The position numbers and the translations under genes are program-made. From Actinomycetes bacterium (lineage in GTDB: Bacteria > Actinomycetota > Coriobacteriia > Anaerosomatales > Anaerosomataceae): a stretch of DNA of 64,000 nt. Under the pieces are notes generated by a model. It did no database searches, was not told the origin of the DNA, and saw only the letters and a list, made by a program, of their open reading frames with translations. Shown here piece by piece: positions 55,100 to 64,000 of this stretch. How positions within the stretch are numbered: position 1 is the stretch's first letter; every line of letters begins with the position of its first letter. Location of the stretch: the NCBI GenBank assembly GCA_022839745.1, contig JALHJB010000008.1, positions 1-64,000 of the forward strand, in the 5' to 3' direction.

Positions 55100-55908
55100 G
55101 TTTCCTCGAGACGATGATAGAGAAGCGCGTCGCGCGTGTCCGCGCAGACTTCGGCACGCTGTCCCTGGAGGAGATGCAGTCGCTTGCCGCATGTGGCCGG
55201 GAGTCGCTCCTGTACGCAGACCTCGACTCGCTGCTCCGCGACCGCGAGGACGTGGCCGTGATCGCCGAGGTGAAGAAGTCCTCGCCGAGCGAAGGCGTAC
55301 TCTCGGCGGAGTGCGATCCCGCGGCACGGGCGCAGCAGTATCAGCGCGGCGCCGCCGCAGCGATCTCGGTGCTCACGGAGCCCGAGATCTTCAACGGGTC
55401 GTTCGCCGACCTCACGGATGTGGTCGAAGCGGTGAGGCTGCCGGTGCTATGCAAGGATTTCGTGGTCGATCCGGTGCAGTTGTACATGGCGCGAGCGAGT
55501 GGCGCCGACGCGGTGCTGCTCATGGTGAGCGTGCTGGGGGAACGGCTGCCCGAGTACATGGACCTCGCCTTGCAGCTGAGGATCGGCTACGTGGTCGAGG
55601 TCGCGGATCTCGATGAGCTCGACATAGCCTCCGCCCTCGGCGCCAGGGCGATAGGGGTGAATGCGCGCGACTTCACGACGCTCGCCCTCGACCGCGAGCG
55701 GCAACTAGCGGTGGTCGAGGAGGCCGCTGCGTGCTGCGACGCGCTCGTCATAGCCGCAAGCGGTATCAGGGACCGTGCCGACGTCGAGGCAGCCGCCTCG
55801 GCCGGCGCGGACGCGGTGCTCGTCGGCGAGATGCTGATGCGCTCGTCGGATCCTGAACGGACGTTGAGAGAACTGACCGGTGTGAGGAAAGGGGTTTGCC
55901 ATGAGTGA
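55096..55908 (+). CDS. trpC: Indole-3-glycerol phosphate synthase
   Basis: A 270-residue barrel that closes the indole ring. Motifs: AVIAEVKKSSPSEGVL with the catalytic Lys, ISVLTEPEIFNGS, PVLCKDFVVDP, GVNARDFTTL and ASGIRDRADV. It is a stand-alone TrpC; trpF is a separate gene. ATG 55096 overlaps the trpGD stop, and the gene overlaps trpB2 by 8 bp. Confidence 0.95.
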   Translation: MSFLETMIEKRVARVRADFGTLSLEEMQSLAACGRESLLYADLDSLLRDREDVAVIAEVKKSSPSEGVLSAECDPAARAQQYQRGAAAAISVLTEPEIFNGSFADLTDVVEAVRLPVLCKDFVVDPVQLYMARASGADAVLLMVSVLGERLPEYMDLALQLRIGYVVEVADLDELDIASALGARAIGVNARDFTTLALDRERQLAVVEEAAACCDALVIAASGIRDRADVEAAASAGADAVLVGEMLMRSSDPERTLRELTGVRKGVCHE

Positions 55909-57265
55909 CAAGACCAGGTTCGGACTCGACGAGACCAGGATCCCGGAGGCGTGGTACAACGTGATCCCGGATCTCAAGACCCCGCTTGCACCGCCGAAGG
56001 CGTTCGCACCTGACGGCACCGAGCTCACGATGGACCAGATCGGCGAGCGACTCGCCATGCTGTTCCCGGCGGAGTGCATCAAGCAGGAGATGTCGCCGGA
56101 GCGCTACATCGACATTCCCGGCGCGGTCATCGATGTCTACAAGACGTACCGTCCGTCGCCGCTGCTGCGGGCCAAGGCACTCGAGCGCGTCCTCGGTCTT
56201 CCTGAGGGCATCAAGATCTTCTACAAGTACGAGGGCGTCTCGCCTGCGGGTTCGCACAAGCCCAACACCGCCATCCCGCAGGCCTACTACAACAAGCAGG
56301 AGGGCATCACCAAGCTCTCAACGGAGACGGGCGCCGGCCAGTGGGGTAGCGCGCTCGCGATCGCCGGCGCGCTCTTCGGCATCGACGTCGAAGTGTTCAT
56401 GGTGAAGGTGAGCTACGAGCAGAAGCCGTACCGCCGCATCCTCATGGAGACCTACGGCGGCACCGTGCACGCCTCTCCCACGAGTCTCACCGACGCGGGC
56501 CGCCACGTGCTCGCCATGGACCCGGACTCCACCGGTTCGCTCGGTATCGCCATCTCCGAGGCCTGCGAGGTGGCGATCAAGGACCCCGGTACGCACTACG
56601 CGCTCGGTAGCGTGCTCAACCACGTGTGCATCCATCAGTCCATCATCGGCCTCGAGGCCATCGAGCAGATGGCGCTCGCCGAGGAGGAGCCGGATGTGGT
56701 GATCGCGTGCATCGGCGGCGGGTCCAACTTCGCCGGGCTGGCGTTCCCGTATTACCGCCGCAAGCTCGACGGCAAGAGCAACGCGCGTCTCGTGGCGGTC
56801 GAACCGAAGGCGTGCCCCACGCTCACCGCGGGCGAGTATCGCTACGACCTCGGCGACGAGGCCGGCATGACGCCGCAGCTGCTGATGTACACGCTCGGCC
56901 ACGACTTCGTGCCGGCGGGCATCCACGCCGGTGGCCTGCGCTACCACGGCGATTCGCCACTGGTGAGCAGCCTCGTCCACGATGGCGAGGTCGAGGCGGT
57001 GGCGGTCGATCAGACCGCGTGCTTCGCGGCTGCCGTGCAGTTCGCCCGTGCCGAGGGCATCCTGCCCGCACCCGAGAGCAGCCACGCGATCCTTGCGGCC
57101 ATCAACGAGGCGAAGGCTGCACAGGCGGCGGGCGAGGACAAGGTCATCCTGTTCAACCTCTCGGGTCATGGTCACTTCGACCTGGCCGCATACGCGCAGT
57201 ACAACGCCGGCGAGCTCAGGGACTTCGACTTCGCTGCGGGCGCCACACTTCACGAGGCTGAGTAG
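55901..57265 (+). CDS. trpB2: Tryptophan synthase beta-like protein, TrpB2 type
   Basis: A 454-residue PLP enzyme of the TrpB2 subfamily, which joins indole and serine without needing TrpA. It differs from TrpB1 by its longer N-terminus (PEAWYNVIPDLKTPLAPP), YRPSPLLRAKALER, the PLP Lys in PAGSHKPNTA, the TETGAGQWGSA motif and GGGSNFAGLAFPYY. It lies in the same operon as a complete TrpB1/TrpA pair. The likely role is indole salvage or a backup enzyme. Confidence 0.9.
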   Translation: MSDKTRFGLDETRIPEAWYNVIPDLKTPLAPPKAFAPDGTELTMDQIGERLAMLFPAECIKQEMSPERYIDIPGAVIDVYKTYRPSPLLRAKALERVLGLPEGIKIFYKYEGVSPAGSHKPNTAIPQAYYNKQEGITKLSTETGAGQWGSALAIAGALFGIDVEVFMVKVSYEQKPYRRILMETYGGTVHASPTSLTDAGRHVLAMDPDSTGSLGIAISEACEVAIKDPGTHYALGSVLNHVCIHQSIIGLEAIEQMALAEEEPDVVIACIGGGSNFAGLAFPYYRRKLDGKSNARLVAVEPKACPTLTAGEYRYDLGDEAGMTPQLLMYTLGHDFVPAGIHAGGLRYHGDSPLVSSLVHDGEVEAVAVDQTACFAAAVQFARAEGILPAPESSHAILAAINEAKAAQAAGEDKVILFNLSGHGHFDLAAYAQYNAGELRDFDFAAGATLHEAE

Positions 57266-57266
57266 C

Positions 57267-57917
57267 ATGTACCGCACGCGCATCAAGATATGCGGCCTGA
57301 CCCGGCCGGAAGATGCGGCCGCGGCCGTGGCTGCCGGCGCCGACGCGCTCGGCGTCGTACTGGCACCCTCGAAGCGGCGGGTGACGCTCGACCAGGCGGC
57401 AGCGGTGTTCGCCGAGGTGCCGCCGCTCGTGGCGCGCATCGGTGTGTTCGTGGACGCCCACGCCGATGAGGTATGGGAGGCGTGCGCACGCCTGAGCCTG
57501 ACCGCAGTGCAGTTCCATGGTGACGAGACGCCGGAAACGTGCGATGCGGCCCCGGTGCCCGTGATCAAAGCGCTGCGCGTGGGGCCGGGATTCGATCCGG
57601 CTCAGGTCGACGACTACCGCGGTACGGTGGCAGCACTGCTGCTCGATACGTTGGTGCCCGGCGGTGAGCAGGGCGGTACCGGGGTGGCGTTCGATTGGCA
57701 TGCGGTCGCCAGCCGCTTGCCGCGATGGGCGCCGGTGTTGCTCGCCGGTGGCCTCGGCCCCGATAATGTCGCCGAGGCGATCGGTGTCTTGAAGCCCTAC
57801 GCCGTTGACGTATCGTCGGGCGTGGAAAAGGCGCCGGGTGTGAAGGACCACCGGTTGATCGAGCGCTTCGTTGCTGCTGTCCGCAACGCGGACGAGTCTG
57901 CTGTACCGACAACGTGA
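57267..57917 (+). CDS. trpF: Phosphoribosylanthranilate isomerase
   Basis: A 216-residue barrel: [25 protein letters not shown] with the catalytic Cys, [26 protein letters not shown] with the catalytic Asp, [14 protein letters not shown] and [18 protein letters not shown] 57267 is one base past the trpB2 stop. Confidence 0.94.
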   Translation: MYRTRIKICGLTRPEDAAAAVAAGADALGVVLAPSKRRVTLDQAAAVFAEVPPLVARIGVFVDAHADEVWEACARLSLTAVQFHGDETPETCDAAPVPVIKALRVGPGFDPAQVDDYRGTVAALLLDTLVPGGEQGGTGVAFDWHAVASRLPRWAPVLLAGGLGPDNVAEAIGVLKPYAVDVSSGVEKAPGVKDHRLIERFVAAVRNADESAVPTT

Positions 57918-57943
57918 CCGTTGATGAATCAGAGGAGTTCCTG

Positions 57944-59179
57944 ATGAGTGACGTACTGCTGCCCTCGGCCGACATGGCCTACTCCACGCCCGACGCGCAG
58001 GGTTTCTATGGCCCGTATGGCGGGACCTTCGTGCCCGAGACGGTCATCCCGGCCCTCCAGGAGCTCGCGTCGAACTACCAGGAGGCGATCGAGGACATCG
58101 CGTTTCTCGAGGAGTTCATCTCACTGCTGCGCGACTACGTCGGTCGTCCCTCACCGCTGTACCGCGCAGATCGTCTCGCCGAAGCGGTGGGTCTTGGCGC
58201 GGTCTACCTGAAGCGCGAGGACCTCAACCATACCGGCGCGCACAAGATCAACAACACCATCGGTCAGTGTCTGCTCGCAAAGCGTATGGGCAAGAAGCGT
58301 GTCATCGCCGAGACGGGCGCGGGACAGCACGGTGTGGCCACCGCCACCACCGCTGCGCTCATGGGCCTCGAGTGTGCGGTCTTCATGGGCGTGGAGGACA
58401 TCCGCCGCCAGGCGCTCAACGTCTACAAGATGCGCCTCCTTGGTGCCGAAGTCGTTCCCGTTTCCGACGGGCAGGGCACCCTTGCTGATGCCGTCACCGC
58501 GGCGCTGCGGCACTGGGTCGAGTGTGTCGAAGATACCTTCTACGTGATCGGATCGGCGCTCGGGCCTCACCCGTACCCGCAGATGGTGCGCTACTTCCAG
58601 AGCGTCATCGGCTCGGAGATCCTCGGCCAGATGGAGGAGAAGCAGATCCCGCACGTGGACGCGGTGGTGGCATGCATCGGTGGCGGCAGCAACGCCATCG
58701 GCACGTTCTACCCGTTCCTGCGCGACGTCCCAGTGGAGAAGCGCCCGCTTCTGATCGGTGCCGAGGCAGCAGGGCTGGGTCTGGACACCGACCGGCACGG
58801 GGCCGCTCTCACCAAGGGATCCCCGGGCGTCCTGCACGGCTTCTACAGCTACCTGCTGCAAGATGACGCCGGCAACCCGCTCGAGGCATACTCGATCTCG
58901 GCCGGTCTCGACTACCCGGGCGTCGGCCCCGAGCACAGCTACCTCAAAGACGAGGGCCTCGTGCGCTACGAGACCGTCACGGATGCCGAGGCGCTTGAGG
59001 CGTTCGCCCTGCTCACGAGGGTGGAGGGCATCATCCCCGCGATCGAGTCGTCGCATGCGCTTGCGCTTCTGCCGCGCCTTGCCGCTGAGCTCGGGCCTGA
59101 TGCCACGGTGATCGTCACCGTCTCCGGCCGCGGCGACAAGGATATGGACATCGTGCGGGAGGCGGGCCTTGGCGAGTGA
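57944..59179 (+). CDS. trpB: Tryptophan synthase beta subunit (TrpB1)
   Basis: A 411-residue PLP enzyme that works with TrpA. Motifs: [40 protein letters not shown] with the PLP Lys, [23 protein letters not shown], and [17 protein letters not shown] chose ATG 57944 because AGAGGAG lies 6 bp upstream; GTG 57914 is possible but overlaps trpF. Confidence 0.96.
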   Translation: MSDVLLPSADMAYSTPDAQGFYGPYGGTFVPETVIPALQELASNYQEAIEDIAFLEEFISLLRDYVGRPSPLYRADRLAEAVGLGAVYLKREDLNHTGAHKINNTIGQCLLAKRMGKKRVIAETGAGQHGVATATTAALMGLECAVFMGVEDIRRQALNVYKMRLLGAEVVPVSDGQGTLADAVTAALRHWVECVEDTFYVIGSALGPHPYPQMVRYFQSVIGSEILGQMEEKQIPHVDAVVACIGGGSNAIGTFYPFLRDVPVEKRPLLIGAEAAGLGLDTDRHGAALTKGSPGVLHGFYSYLLQDDAGNPLEAYSISAGLDYPGVGPEHSYLKDEGLVRYETVTDAEALEAFALLTRVEGIIPAIESSHALALLPRLAAELGPDATVIVTVSGRGDKDMDIVREAGLGE

Positions 59180-60077
59180 GAAGCGGGGGCATGGCGCGTT
59201 CTCGAGCGACGCCTCCACAGCCGGGGTAGGCGCCGAGGACGCATCGCGTCCGAGCGCGCCGCGGGCCCCCGGCGAGGACAGCGAGCGAGGGGACGCGCCG
59301 GGCTCCCGCCTCGCGGATGTCTTCAGACAGGGAAGACCTGCCCTTATCACCTACGTCATGGCGGGATACCCTGACCGTGCCACGTCGCTTGAGGTGCTGC
59401 GGGCCGCCGCGCGCGGTGGCGCCGACCTCATCGAGCTCGGTGTGCCGTACGGCGACCCGCTGGCCGACGGTCCGGTGATCGCCGAGGCGGCGGCAGTGGC
59501 GTGCGCAGGCGAGGGGGGATTCGGGCTCGTCCACGCGATACAGGTGGCCGAGGCGTTCGTTCGCGATCCTGGCGTGGAGCATGCCCCGCCCGTGGTGGCG
59601 ATGACCTACATGAATCCCGTGATGCGGCTCGGTCTCAAGGAGACTGCCGAGCGCCTGCGGGCGGCCGGGATCGTGGGTGTGATCATCCCCGACATGCCGC
59701 CCGAGGCGGCTGGTCCCTGGCGGCAGGTCTCCGACGGGATCGAGACGGTGTTCCTGACCGCACCCACCTCCACCGATGACCGCCTCGCAATCGTGGCGGC
59801 GGCATCCTCGGCGTTCATCTACTGCGTGAGCGCGGTGGGCACCACAGGGGAGCGGGAGTCGCTTGCGGCCGGGCTCGTCGACCAGGTGGAGCGCGTCAGA
59901 CAGCACACCGCCCTGCCGGTGGCGGTCGGCTTCGGCGTCAGTACCGCCGCGCACGCTGCACAGGTCGCGGCCATAGCCGATGGCGTGATAGTCGGATCGG
60001 CGATAGTGAAGCGGCAAGCCGATCCGCGTCAGGTCGAGACCTTCGTGCGGGAGCTTGCCGCTGCTGTGCGGTGCTGA
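59169..60077 (+). CDS. trpA: Tryptophan synthase alpha subunit with long N-terminal extension
   Basis: It cleaves indole-3-glycerol phosphate and passes indole to TrpB1. The catalytic Glu and Asp are in [16 protein letters not shown]; other motifs are [39 protein letters not shown] and [11 protein letters not shown]. The only usable start is TTG 59169, which overlaps trpB and gives ~48 extra residues, low in complexity, before the family core ([19 protein letters not shown]). No ATG or GTG lies between. Confidence 0.9.
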   Translation: MASEKRGHGAFSSDASTAGVGAEDASRPSAPRAPGEDSERGDAPGSRLADVFRQGRPALITYVMAGYPDRATSLEVLRAAARGGADLIELGVPYGDPLADGPVIAEAAAVACAGEGGFGLVHAIQVAEAFVRDPGVEHAPPVVAMTYMNPVMRLGLKETAERLRAAGIVGVIIPDMPPEAAGPWRQVSDGIETVFLTAPTSTDDRLAIVAAASSAFIYCVSAVGTTGERESLAAGLVDQVERVRQHTALPVAVGFGVSTAAHAAQVAAIADGVIVGSAIVKRQADPRQVETFVRELAAAVRC

Positions 60078-60086
60078 GAGGGTCCC

Positions 60087-60485
60087 TTACTCCAGCCTGT
60101 CGAGTTCGGCCTTGAGCGTGTTCTCGGTGGTCTCGCCGATGATGGTGTTGACCACCTCGCCGTTGCTGTCCACGAACACAAAGGTCGGGACGAACTGCAC
60201 GCCGTACTCCTCGGCAAGCGCGGCGCCGGCCTCGGTCTCTGCGTTGTAGATCCTGATCGCGACCTCGTCCTCGTACTGCGGCTTGAGCCCATTCACGATG
60301 GGCGCCATCTTGGTGCAGCTGGGTCAAGTGGTGGTGTAGAACTCGTACATCACCGGCATGCCGTCGGGAACGGGCGTCTCGTCGGCCTCGAGTTCTGCGC
60401 TGCCGTCACCACCGGCGCAGCCGGCGAGGGACATGACGAGCGCGATAGCGAGCGCGAGCAGGGCGATCCGTGCAAGGGGGCGCAT
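60087..60485 (-). CDS. Selenocysteine-containing thioredoxin-like lipoprotein
   Basis: The frame starts at ATG 60485, preceded by GAGAGGAG, with a lipoprotein signal ending LAGC (Cys23). It continues as a thioredoxin fold: VMYEFYTTT, then an in-frame TGA (60326-60324, residue 54), then PSCTKMAPIV, VPTFVFVDSNGE and a C-terminal helix; 132 residues in all. The TGA sits exactly at the first Cys of the CXXC redox motif, giving UPSC. A hairpin just downstream fits a bacterial SECIS. The inferred product is an outer-face thiol/selenol oxidoreductase. A nonsense mutation is the alternative, but frame and fold continue without damage. Confidence 0.8.
60297..60326 (-). promoter_or_regulatory. Putative bacterial SECIS element
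   Basis: On the minus strand, 14 nt past the TGA, GATGG-CGC-CCATC (60309-60297) forms a perfect 5-bp stem with a loop having G at position 2. The UGA-to-loop distance is about 19 nt, within the range known for bacterial SECIS elements. Confidence 0.6.
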
Positions 60486-60620
60486 AACGGCTCCTCTCGT
60501 TGGCGTTCGTCCTCAGTGTAGCGCGTGGCGTGCCATGTCTGCGGTGCTACGCGCCCACCGGTGCGACGGGTGGGCGGATCGGCCGATGGGCGGCGCCTCG
60601 CGTGGTGGTAGACTCACCGC

Positions 60621-62231
60621 ATGCAGATCGCACTCGCACAGATCGACGCGACGGTGGGCGACATCGAGGGCAACCTCGAGCGGTGCCTGGATGCCGTCGC
60701 GCGCGCAGAAGGCGCCGACGTGGTGCTGCTGCCCGAACTCGCTCTCACCGGCTATCCGCCCGAGGACCTGCTCGCACGTGCGGGGTTCGTGGAGCGGGTG
60801 GGCGAGGCGCTCGCCGAGTTCGCGCGCCGTGCCGCACGTCCCGCGGTGATCGGGTTCGTGGAGCGGTCCGAGCGGGGGCTCCACAACGCCGCGGCGTACG
60901 TGGCAGGCGACGCGGTCGTCGCTGTGTACCACAAGCGCGCGCTTCCCAATTACGGCGTGTTCGATGAGGAGCGGTACTTCGTGCCAGGCGAGCGCGACAC
61001 GCTCGTCTCCATCAACGGCGTCGCGTGCGCGCTCACGATCTGCGAGGACATCTGGCGGCCGGACACCGTGGCGCGGCTCGCCGGTGCCGGCGCGCAGGTG
61101 GTGCTCAACATCTCGGCGTCGCCGTTCCACCGCGGCAAGGGCGGACAGCGCGAAACGATGCTCCGCGCCCGCGCTGTGGAGAGCGGCGTGTCAGTGGCGT
61201 ACTGCAACCTGGTGGGCGGACAAGACGAGCTCGTCTTCGACGGCCGCTCGATGCTGTTCTCGCCCGATGGCACACTCGTTGCGCGAGCGGCGTCGTTTGC
61301 CGAGGACGTGGCCGTGGCCGACGTGGCGGCGCCCGGCTCGGGCGACGGGTCCACCGCCGGTGTGGCCGGCGTCATTGCCCTGTCACCCGCAGGCGCCGAG
61401 GAGCTCTACCGGGCGCTCGAGCTCGGGCTGGGCGACTACTGCCGCAAGAACGGTTTCACCGACGTGGTGCTCGGCCTGTCCGGCGGGATCGACTCCGCGC
61501 TCGTGGCAGCGCTGGCCACCGACGCTCTCGGCGCCGATCACGTGCATGGGGTGCTGATGCCGGGGCCGTATTCAAGCCAGGGGAGCGTTGACGACGCGCG
61601 TGCGCTGGCGGCATCCCTCGGCATCCCCACGCACACGCTTCCCATCGGTCCGGCGCACGACACGCTGCTCGACATGCTCGAGCCCGCCGCCGGGCGTCTG
61701 GAGCGGACGCTAGCCGAGGAGAACCTGCAGGCGCGCGTGCGCGGCACGCTCCTGATGGCGCTCTCCAACGCGGAGGGATGGCTCGTGCTCGCCACGGGCA
61801 ACAAGAGCGAGCTTGCGGTGGGGTACTCCACGCTCTACGGCGACATGGTCGGCGGGTACGCGCCCATCAAGGACGTCTTCAAGACCGATGTGTACGCCCT
61901 CGCCGGGTGGCGCAACTCGATCGGTGCGGTCATCCCCGCCGATACGCTCACCAAACCGCCTTCGGCGGAGCTGCGTCCCGATCAGACCGATCAGGACAGC
62001 CTGCCCCCGTACGACGTGCTCGATGCTGTCCTGCTCGGCTACATCGAGGAGGACCGCTCGGTGGCGGAACTGGTGGCGGCCGGACACGACCCGGCCACCG
62101 TCGAGCGGGTGGTGCGGATGGTCGATGCGGCCGAGTACAAGCGCCGCCAGGCCGCGCCGGGCACGCGTGTCACCGCCAAGGCGTTCGGCCGGGACCGGCG
62201 GATGCCCATCACCAACGCGTACCGGGGCTAG
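60621..62231 (+). CDS. nadE: Glutamine-dependent NAD+ synthetase
   Basis: A 536-residue two-domain enzyme. The N-terminal nitrilase-like glutaminase has its Glu-Lys-Cys triad in LLPELALTGYPPEDLL, YHKRALPNYGVFDE and ALTICEDIW. The C-terminal synthetase has LGLSGGIDSALVAALATDA, LATGNKSELAVGYSTLYGD and KPPSAELRPDQTDQDSLP. It amidates nicotinate adenine dinucleotide. The start ATG 60621 follows a TAGACT-like -10 closely, so the message may be nearly leaderless. Confidence 0.95.
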   Translation: MQIALAQIDATVGDIEGNLERCLDAVARAEGADVVLLPELALTGYPPEDLLARAGFVERVGEALAEFARRAARPAVIGFVERSERGLHNAAAYVAGDAVVAVYHKRALPNYGVFDEERYFVPGERDTLVSINGVACALTICEDIWRPDTVARLAGAGAQVVLNISASPFHRGKGGQRETMLRARAVESGVSVAYCNLVGGQDELVFDGRSMLFSPDGTLVARAASFAEDVAVADVAAPGSGDGSTAGVAGVIALSPAGAEELYRALELGLGDYCRKNGFTDVVLGLSGGIDSALVAALATDALGADHVHGVLMPGPYSSQGSVDDARALAASLGIPTHTLPIGPAHDTLLDMLEPAAGRLERTLAEENLQARVRGTLLMALSNAEGWLVLATGNKSELAVGYSTLYGDMVGGYAPIKDVFKTDVYALAGWRNSIGAVIPADTLTKPPSAELRPDQTDQDSLPPYDVLDAVLLGYIEEDRSVAELVAAGHDPATVERVVRMVDAAEYKRRQAAPGTRVTAKAFGRDRRMPITNAYRG

Positions 62232-62232
62232 C

Positions 62233-62697
62233 ATGGCGGCGATCACGCTCGAGTGGCTCGACGCCGGCGATCCGCGTATGGCCGAGGTGAACGCGGTGCG
62301 GCACGAGGCGCTGTTCGCGCCGTTCGGCCTGCCCCGGCTCGACGGGTGGGACGACGAGGGCGTGGACAAGTGCCACCTCGCGGCGCTCTGCGACGACCGT
62401 GTGGTCGGATACGCCTGTCTGCTGCTCGAGGCCGACGGAACCGGGCACGTGCGGCAGGTGAGCGTGCTGGAGGAGGTCCGCACGCTGGGTGTCGGCCGGG
62501 CGCTGATGGACGAGGTGGTGGCCGAGGCGCGCAGGCGCGGTTTGTCGCTCGTCTGGCTGAACGCTCGCTGCACCGCCGAGGGTTTCTACCAGCGCGTGGG
62601 GTGGCGCACCGTGAGCGGCGTGTTCCCCTCGGGCCGCACCGGGATGCCGCACGTCCGGATGGAGCGCTGGCTTGACGACGCGGATTCCCGGCCGTGA
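62233..62697 (+). CDS. GNAT-family N-acetyltransferase
   Basis: A 154-residue acetyltransferase. The acetyl-CoA loop is VRTLGVGRALMDEVVAEA, preceded by the beta-strand HVRQVSVLEE, with AEGFYQRVGWRTVS near the end. It resembles ElaA/YjcF-type small GNATs. ATG 62233 lies one base past the nadE stop, so it is probably co-transcribed. The substrate is unknown. Confidence 0.85.
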   Translation: MAAITLEWLDAGDPRMAEVNAVRHEALFAPFGLPRLDGWDDEGVDKCHLAALCDDRVVGYACLLLEADGTGHVRQVSVLEEVRTLGVGRALMDEVVAEARRRGLSLVWLNARCTAEGFYQRVGWRTVSGVFPSGRTGMPHVRMERWLDDADSRP

Positions 62698-62818
62698 GGG
62701 CGAGCCGGTGATAGCGCCGAACGCGTTAGTGGCATAACCTATGTGCGGGCTGTCGTATCAGCACGCGTCGCTTGCGTGCGCCCGCAGCGCGTAGTCATCG
62801 AACCACGAGGAGGGTCTT

Positions 62819-63778
62819 ATGCCGAGCATCACCCGTGACCAGGTCCGCGTACCGGTCGACGTTCCCGCCGAGATGCGGGAAACGTACATCGACAACTATC
62901 TGGCAGCCACGCGGGGCACCGGACGGCTCATGCTGTTCGCGTGCGACCAGAAGGTCGAGCATCTGAACGACGACTTCTACGGCGAGGGCATCGATGTGGC
63001 CGACGCCGAGCCCGAGCACCTCTTCCGCATCGGCAGCCAGGGCATCTGCGGCGTGCTCGCTGGCCAGCGCGGCCTCATCGCGCAGTACGCGGCGGACTAC
63101 CCGGACATCAACTACCTCGTGAAGATGAACTCCAAGACGCACCTGGTGAAGACCTCGGCAAAGGACCCGGCCAAGCACCAGGACGATCCGTACTCGCCGC
63201 AGCTCTATGACATCCAGACCGTGCTCGACCTGCGTGAGAACGGCGTCAACGCCGTGGGCGTGGGGTACACGATCTACCTCGGCAGCGAGTATGAGGCGAA
63301 CATGATGCAGGAGGCGGGCCAGCTCATCGCCGACGCGCACTCCATGGGCCTGCTCGTGGTGCTGTGGATCTACCCGCGCGGCCGCGCTGTGCTCGACGAG
63401 AAGGACGCGCACCTGATCGCCGGCGCCGCCGGTGTGGCCGTTTCGCTTGGCGCGGACTTCGTGAAGGTGAACCCGCCCAAGGGCGACGAGACCGCGTCTT
63501 CGGCGGAGAAGCTGAAGGAGGCCGCGTCGGCCGCTGGCCGGACCGGCCTGGTGTGCGCCGGCGGGTCCACCGTCGACGCGCGGACGTTCCTCACGCAGCT
63601 CTGGGAGCAGATCCACGTGGGTGGTGCGAGCGGCAACGCGACCGGCCGCAACATCCACCAGCGCTCGCTCGATGAGGCCGTTCGCCTGACCAAGGCCATC
63701 AGCGCCATCACGCTTGGTGACTGGAGCGCCGAGGACGCGCTTGCGGTCTTCAACGGCGAGAAGGAGTTCGCCGTCTAG
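62819..63778 (+). CDS. Class I aldolase of the DhnA/archaeal FBP-aldolase type
   Basis: A 319-residue (beta/alpha)8 aldolase. ACDQKVEHLNDDFYG near the N-terminus and the Schiff-base Lys in ADFVKVNPPKG place it with DhnA-type class I aldolases, as do VVLWIYPRG and GGASGNATGRNIHQR (phosphate loop). It may act on fructose 1,6-bisphosphate, but related proteins make aromatic precursors or handle other sugar phosphates. ATG 62819 follows GAGGAGGG. Confidence 0.8.
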   Translation: MPSITRDQVRVPVDVPAEMRETYIDNYLAATRGTGRLMLFACDQKVEHLNDDFYGEGIDVADAEPEHLFRIGSQGICGVLAGQRGLIAQYAADYPDINYLVKMNSKTHLVKTSAKDPAKHQDDPYSPQLYDIQTVLDLRENGVNAVGVGYTIYLGSEYEANMMQEAGQLIADAHSMGLLVVLWIYPRGRAVLDEKDAHLIAGAAGVAVSLGADFVKVNPPKGDETASSAEKLKEAASAAGRTGLVCAGGSTVDARTFLTQLWEQIHVGGASGNATGRNIHQRSLDEAVRLTKAISAITLGDWSAEDALAVFNGEKEFAV

Positions 63779-63873
63779 CGCAAAGGTCGACCGAACCCTG
63801 CCGCGGCATCGCCCTTGCAGGTGGTGCCGCGCTATCATTACCACCTGAATGTCACCGAACACCACGGAGCGGT

Positions 63874-64000
63874 ATGTCGATCAACGACTGGTTCAAGCAG
63901 CGCGAGGGGCGGAGATACACGGTCTCAGCACCCGGCTGCCCCGAGGGCAAACCCGGCGACGGGCTGCCTGACGGCGTGTGGCGCTCGTGCCCGCAGTGCA
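63874..64000 (+). CDS. accD: Acetyl-CoA carboxylase carboxyltransferase beta subunit, 3' truncated by the window
   Basis: The first 42 codons are visible: MSINDWFKQREGRRY, the typical AccD N-terminus, then a linker and WRSCPQC, the first half of its zinc ribbon. GGAGCGG lies just upstream of ATG 63874. The carboxyltransferase domain lies beyond the window. A fused alpha/beta form cannot be excluded. Confidence 0.75.
   Translation, partial: MSINDWFKQREGRRYTVSAPGCPEGKPGDGLPDGVWRSCPQC

Noticed and set aside
60087..60485. Pseudogene with a nonsense mutation.
   Set aside because: Signal peptide, ribosome site and full fold are intact, the stop is exactly UGA at a redox cysteine position, and a SECIS-like hairpin follows.

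Overview
The window is a high-GC, densely packed bacterial chromosome segment with GTG and TTG starts and many 4-bp start/stop overlaps. The best fit is an anaerobic Gram-positive actinobacterium, possibly of the Coriobacteriia/OPB41 type; this is inference, because no rRNA or other marker gene is present. It rests on a Gram-positive cell-wall-binding (CWB2) module, T-box leaders, probable leaderless promoters, menaquinone synthesis (menA), several multiheme c-type cytochromes and a probable UGA-encoded selenoprotein.

Most of the window makes amino acids. A tRNA-Leu-type T-box leader precedes ilvD-ilvB-ilvN-ilvC, followed by a class V aminotransferase plus serA (serine). Then come leuA, leuC, leuD-leuB, ilvE and cimA, so Leu, Ile and Val synthesis is nearly complete, with citramalate as the likely isoleucine entry point. 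The histidine cluster (hisZ-G-D-C-B, hisH-A-F, hisIE) follows dnaE and a TrpR-family regulator gene (yerC type), with clear dyads at its promoter. The tryptophan operon (trpE, trpGD fusion, trpC, trpB2, trpF, trpB1, trpA) sits behind a textbook tRNA-Trp T-box and terminator.

Electron transfer is the second theme. Position 2-1282 is the end of a cell-wall-anchored multiheme cytochrome (CWB2 repeat fused to about 15 heme motifs). Between leuC and leuD lies a module of a TPR membrane protein, an NHL-propeller membrane protein, a secreted hexaheme cytochrome with its own strong promoter and structured leader, and two membrane-anchored cytochromes with about 12 hemes each. Together they could carry electrons from menaquinol across membrane and wall to an extracellular acceptor.

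Small accessory units sit between biosynthetic genes: two PIN-toxin/antitoxin pairs (12667-13313 and 31032-31717), a solitary XRE regulator, and an HTH-nucleotidyltransferase gene with a small basic partner (23016-24001). The rest includes a class A penicillin-binding protein, an MFS transporter, an FAH-family enzyme, an HtpX-like protein without its metal site, a PQQ-propeller lipoprotein, an ABC importer, menA, nadE, a GNAT enzyme, a class I aldolase and the start of accD. The item most easily missed by automatic annotation is the thioredoxin-like lipoprotein at 60087-60485 (minus strand), whose first active-site cysteine is replaced by an in-frame UGA. No rRNA, tRNA, CRISPR array, insertion sequence or replication origin was seen.
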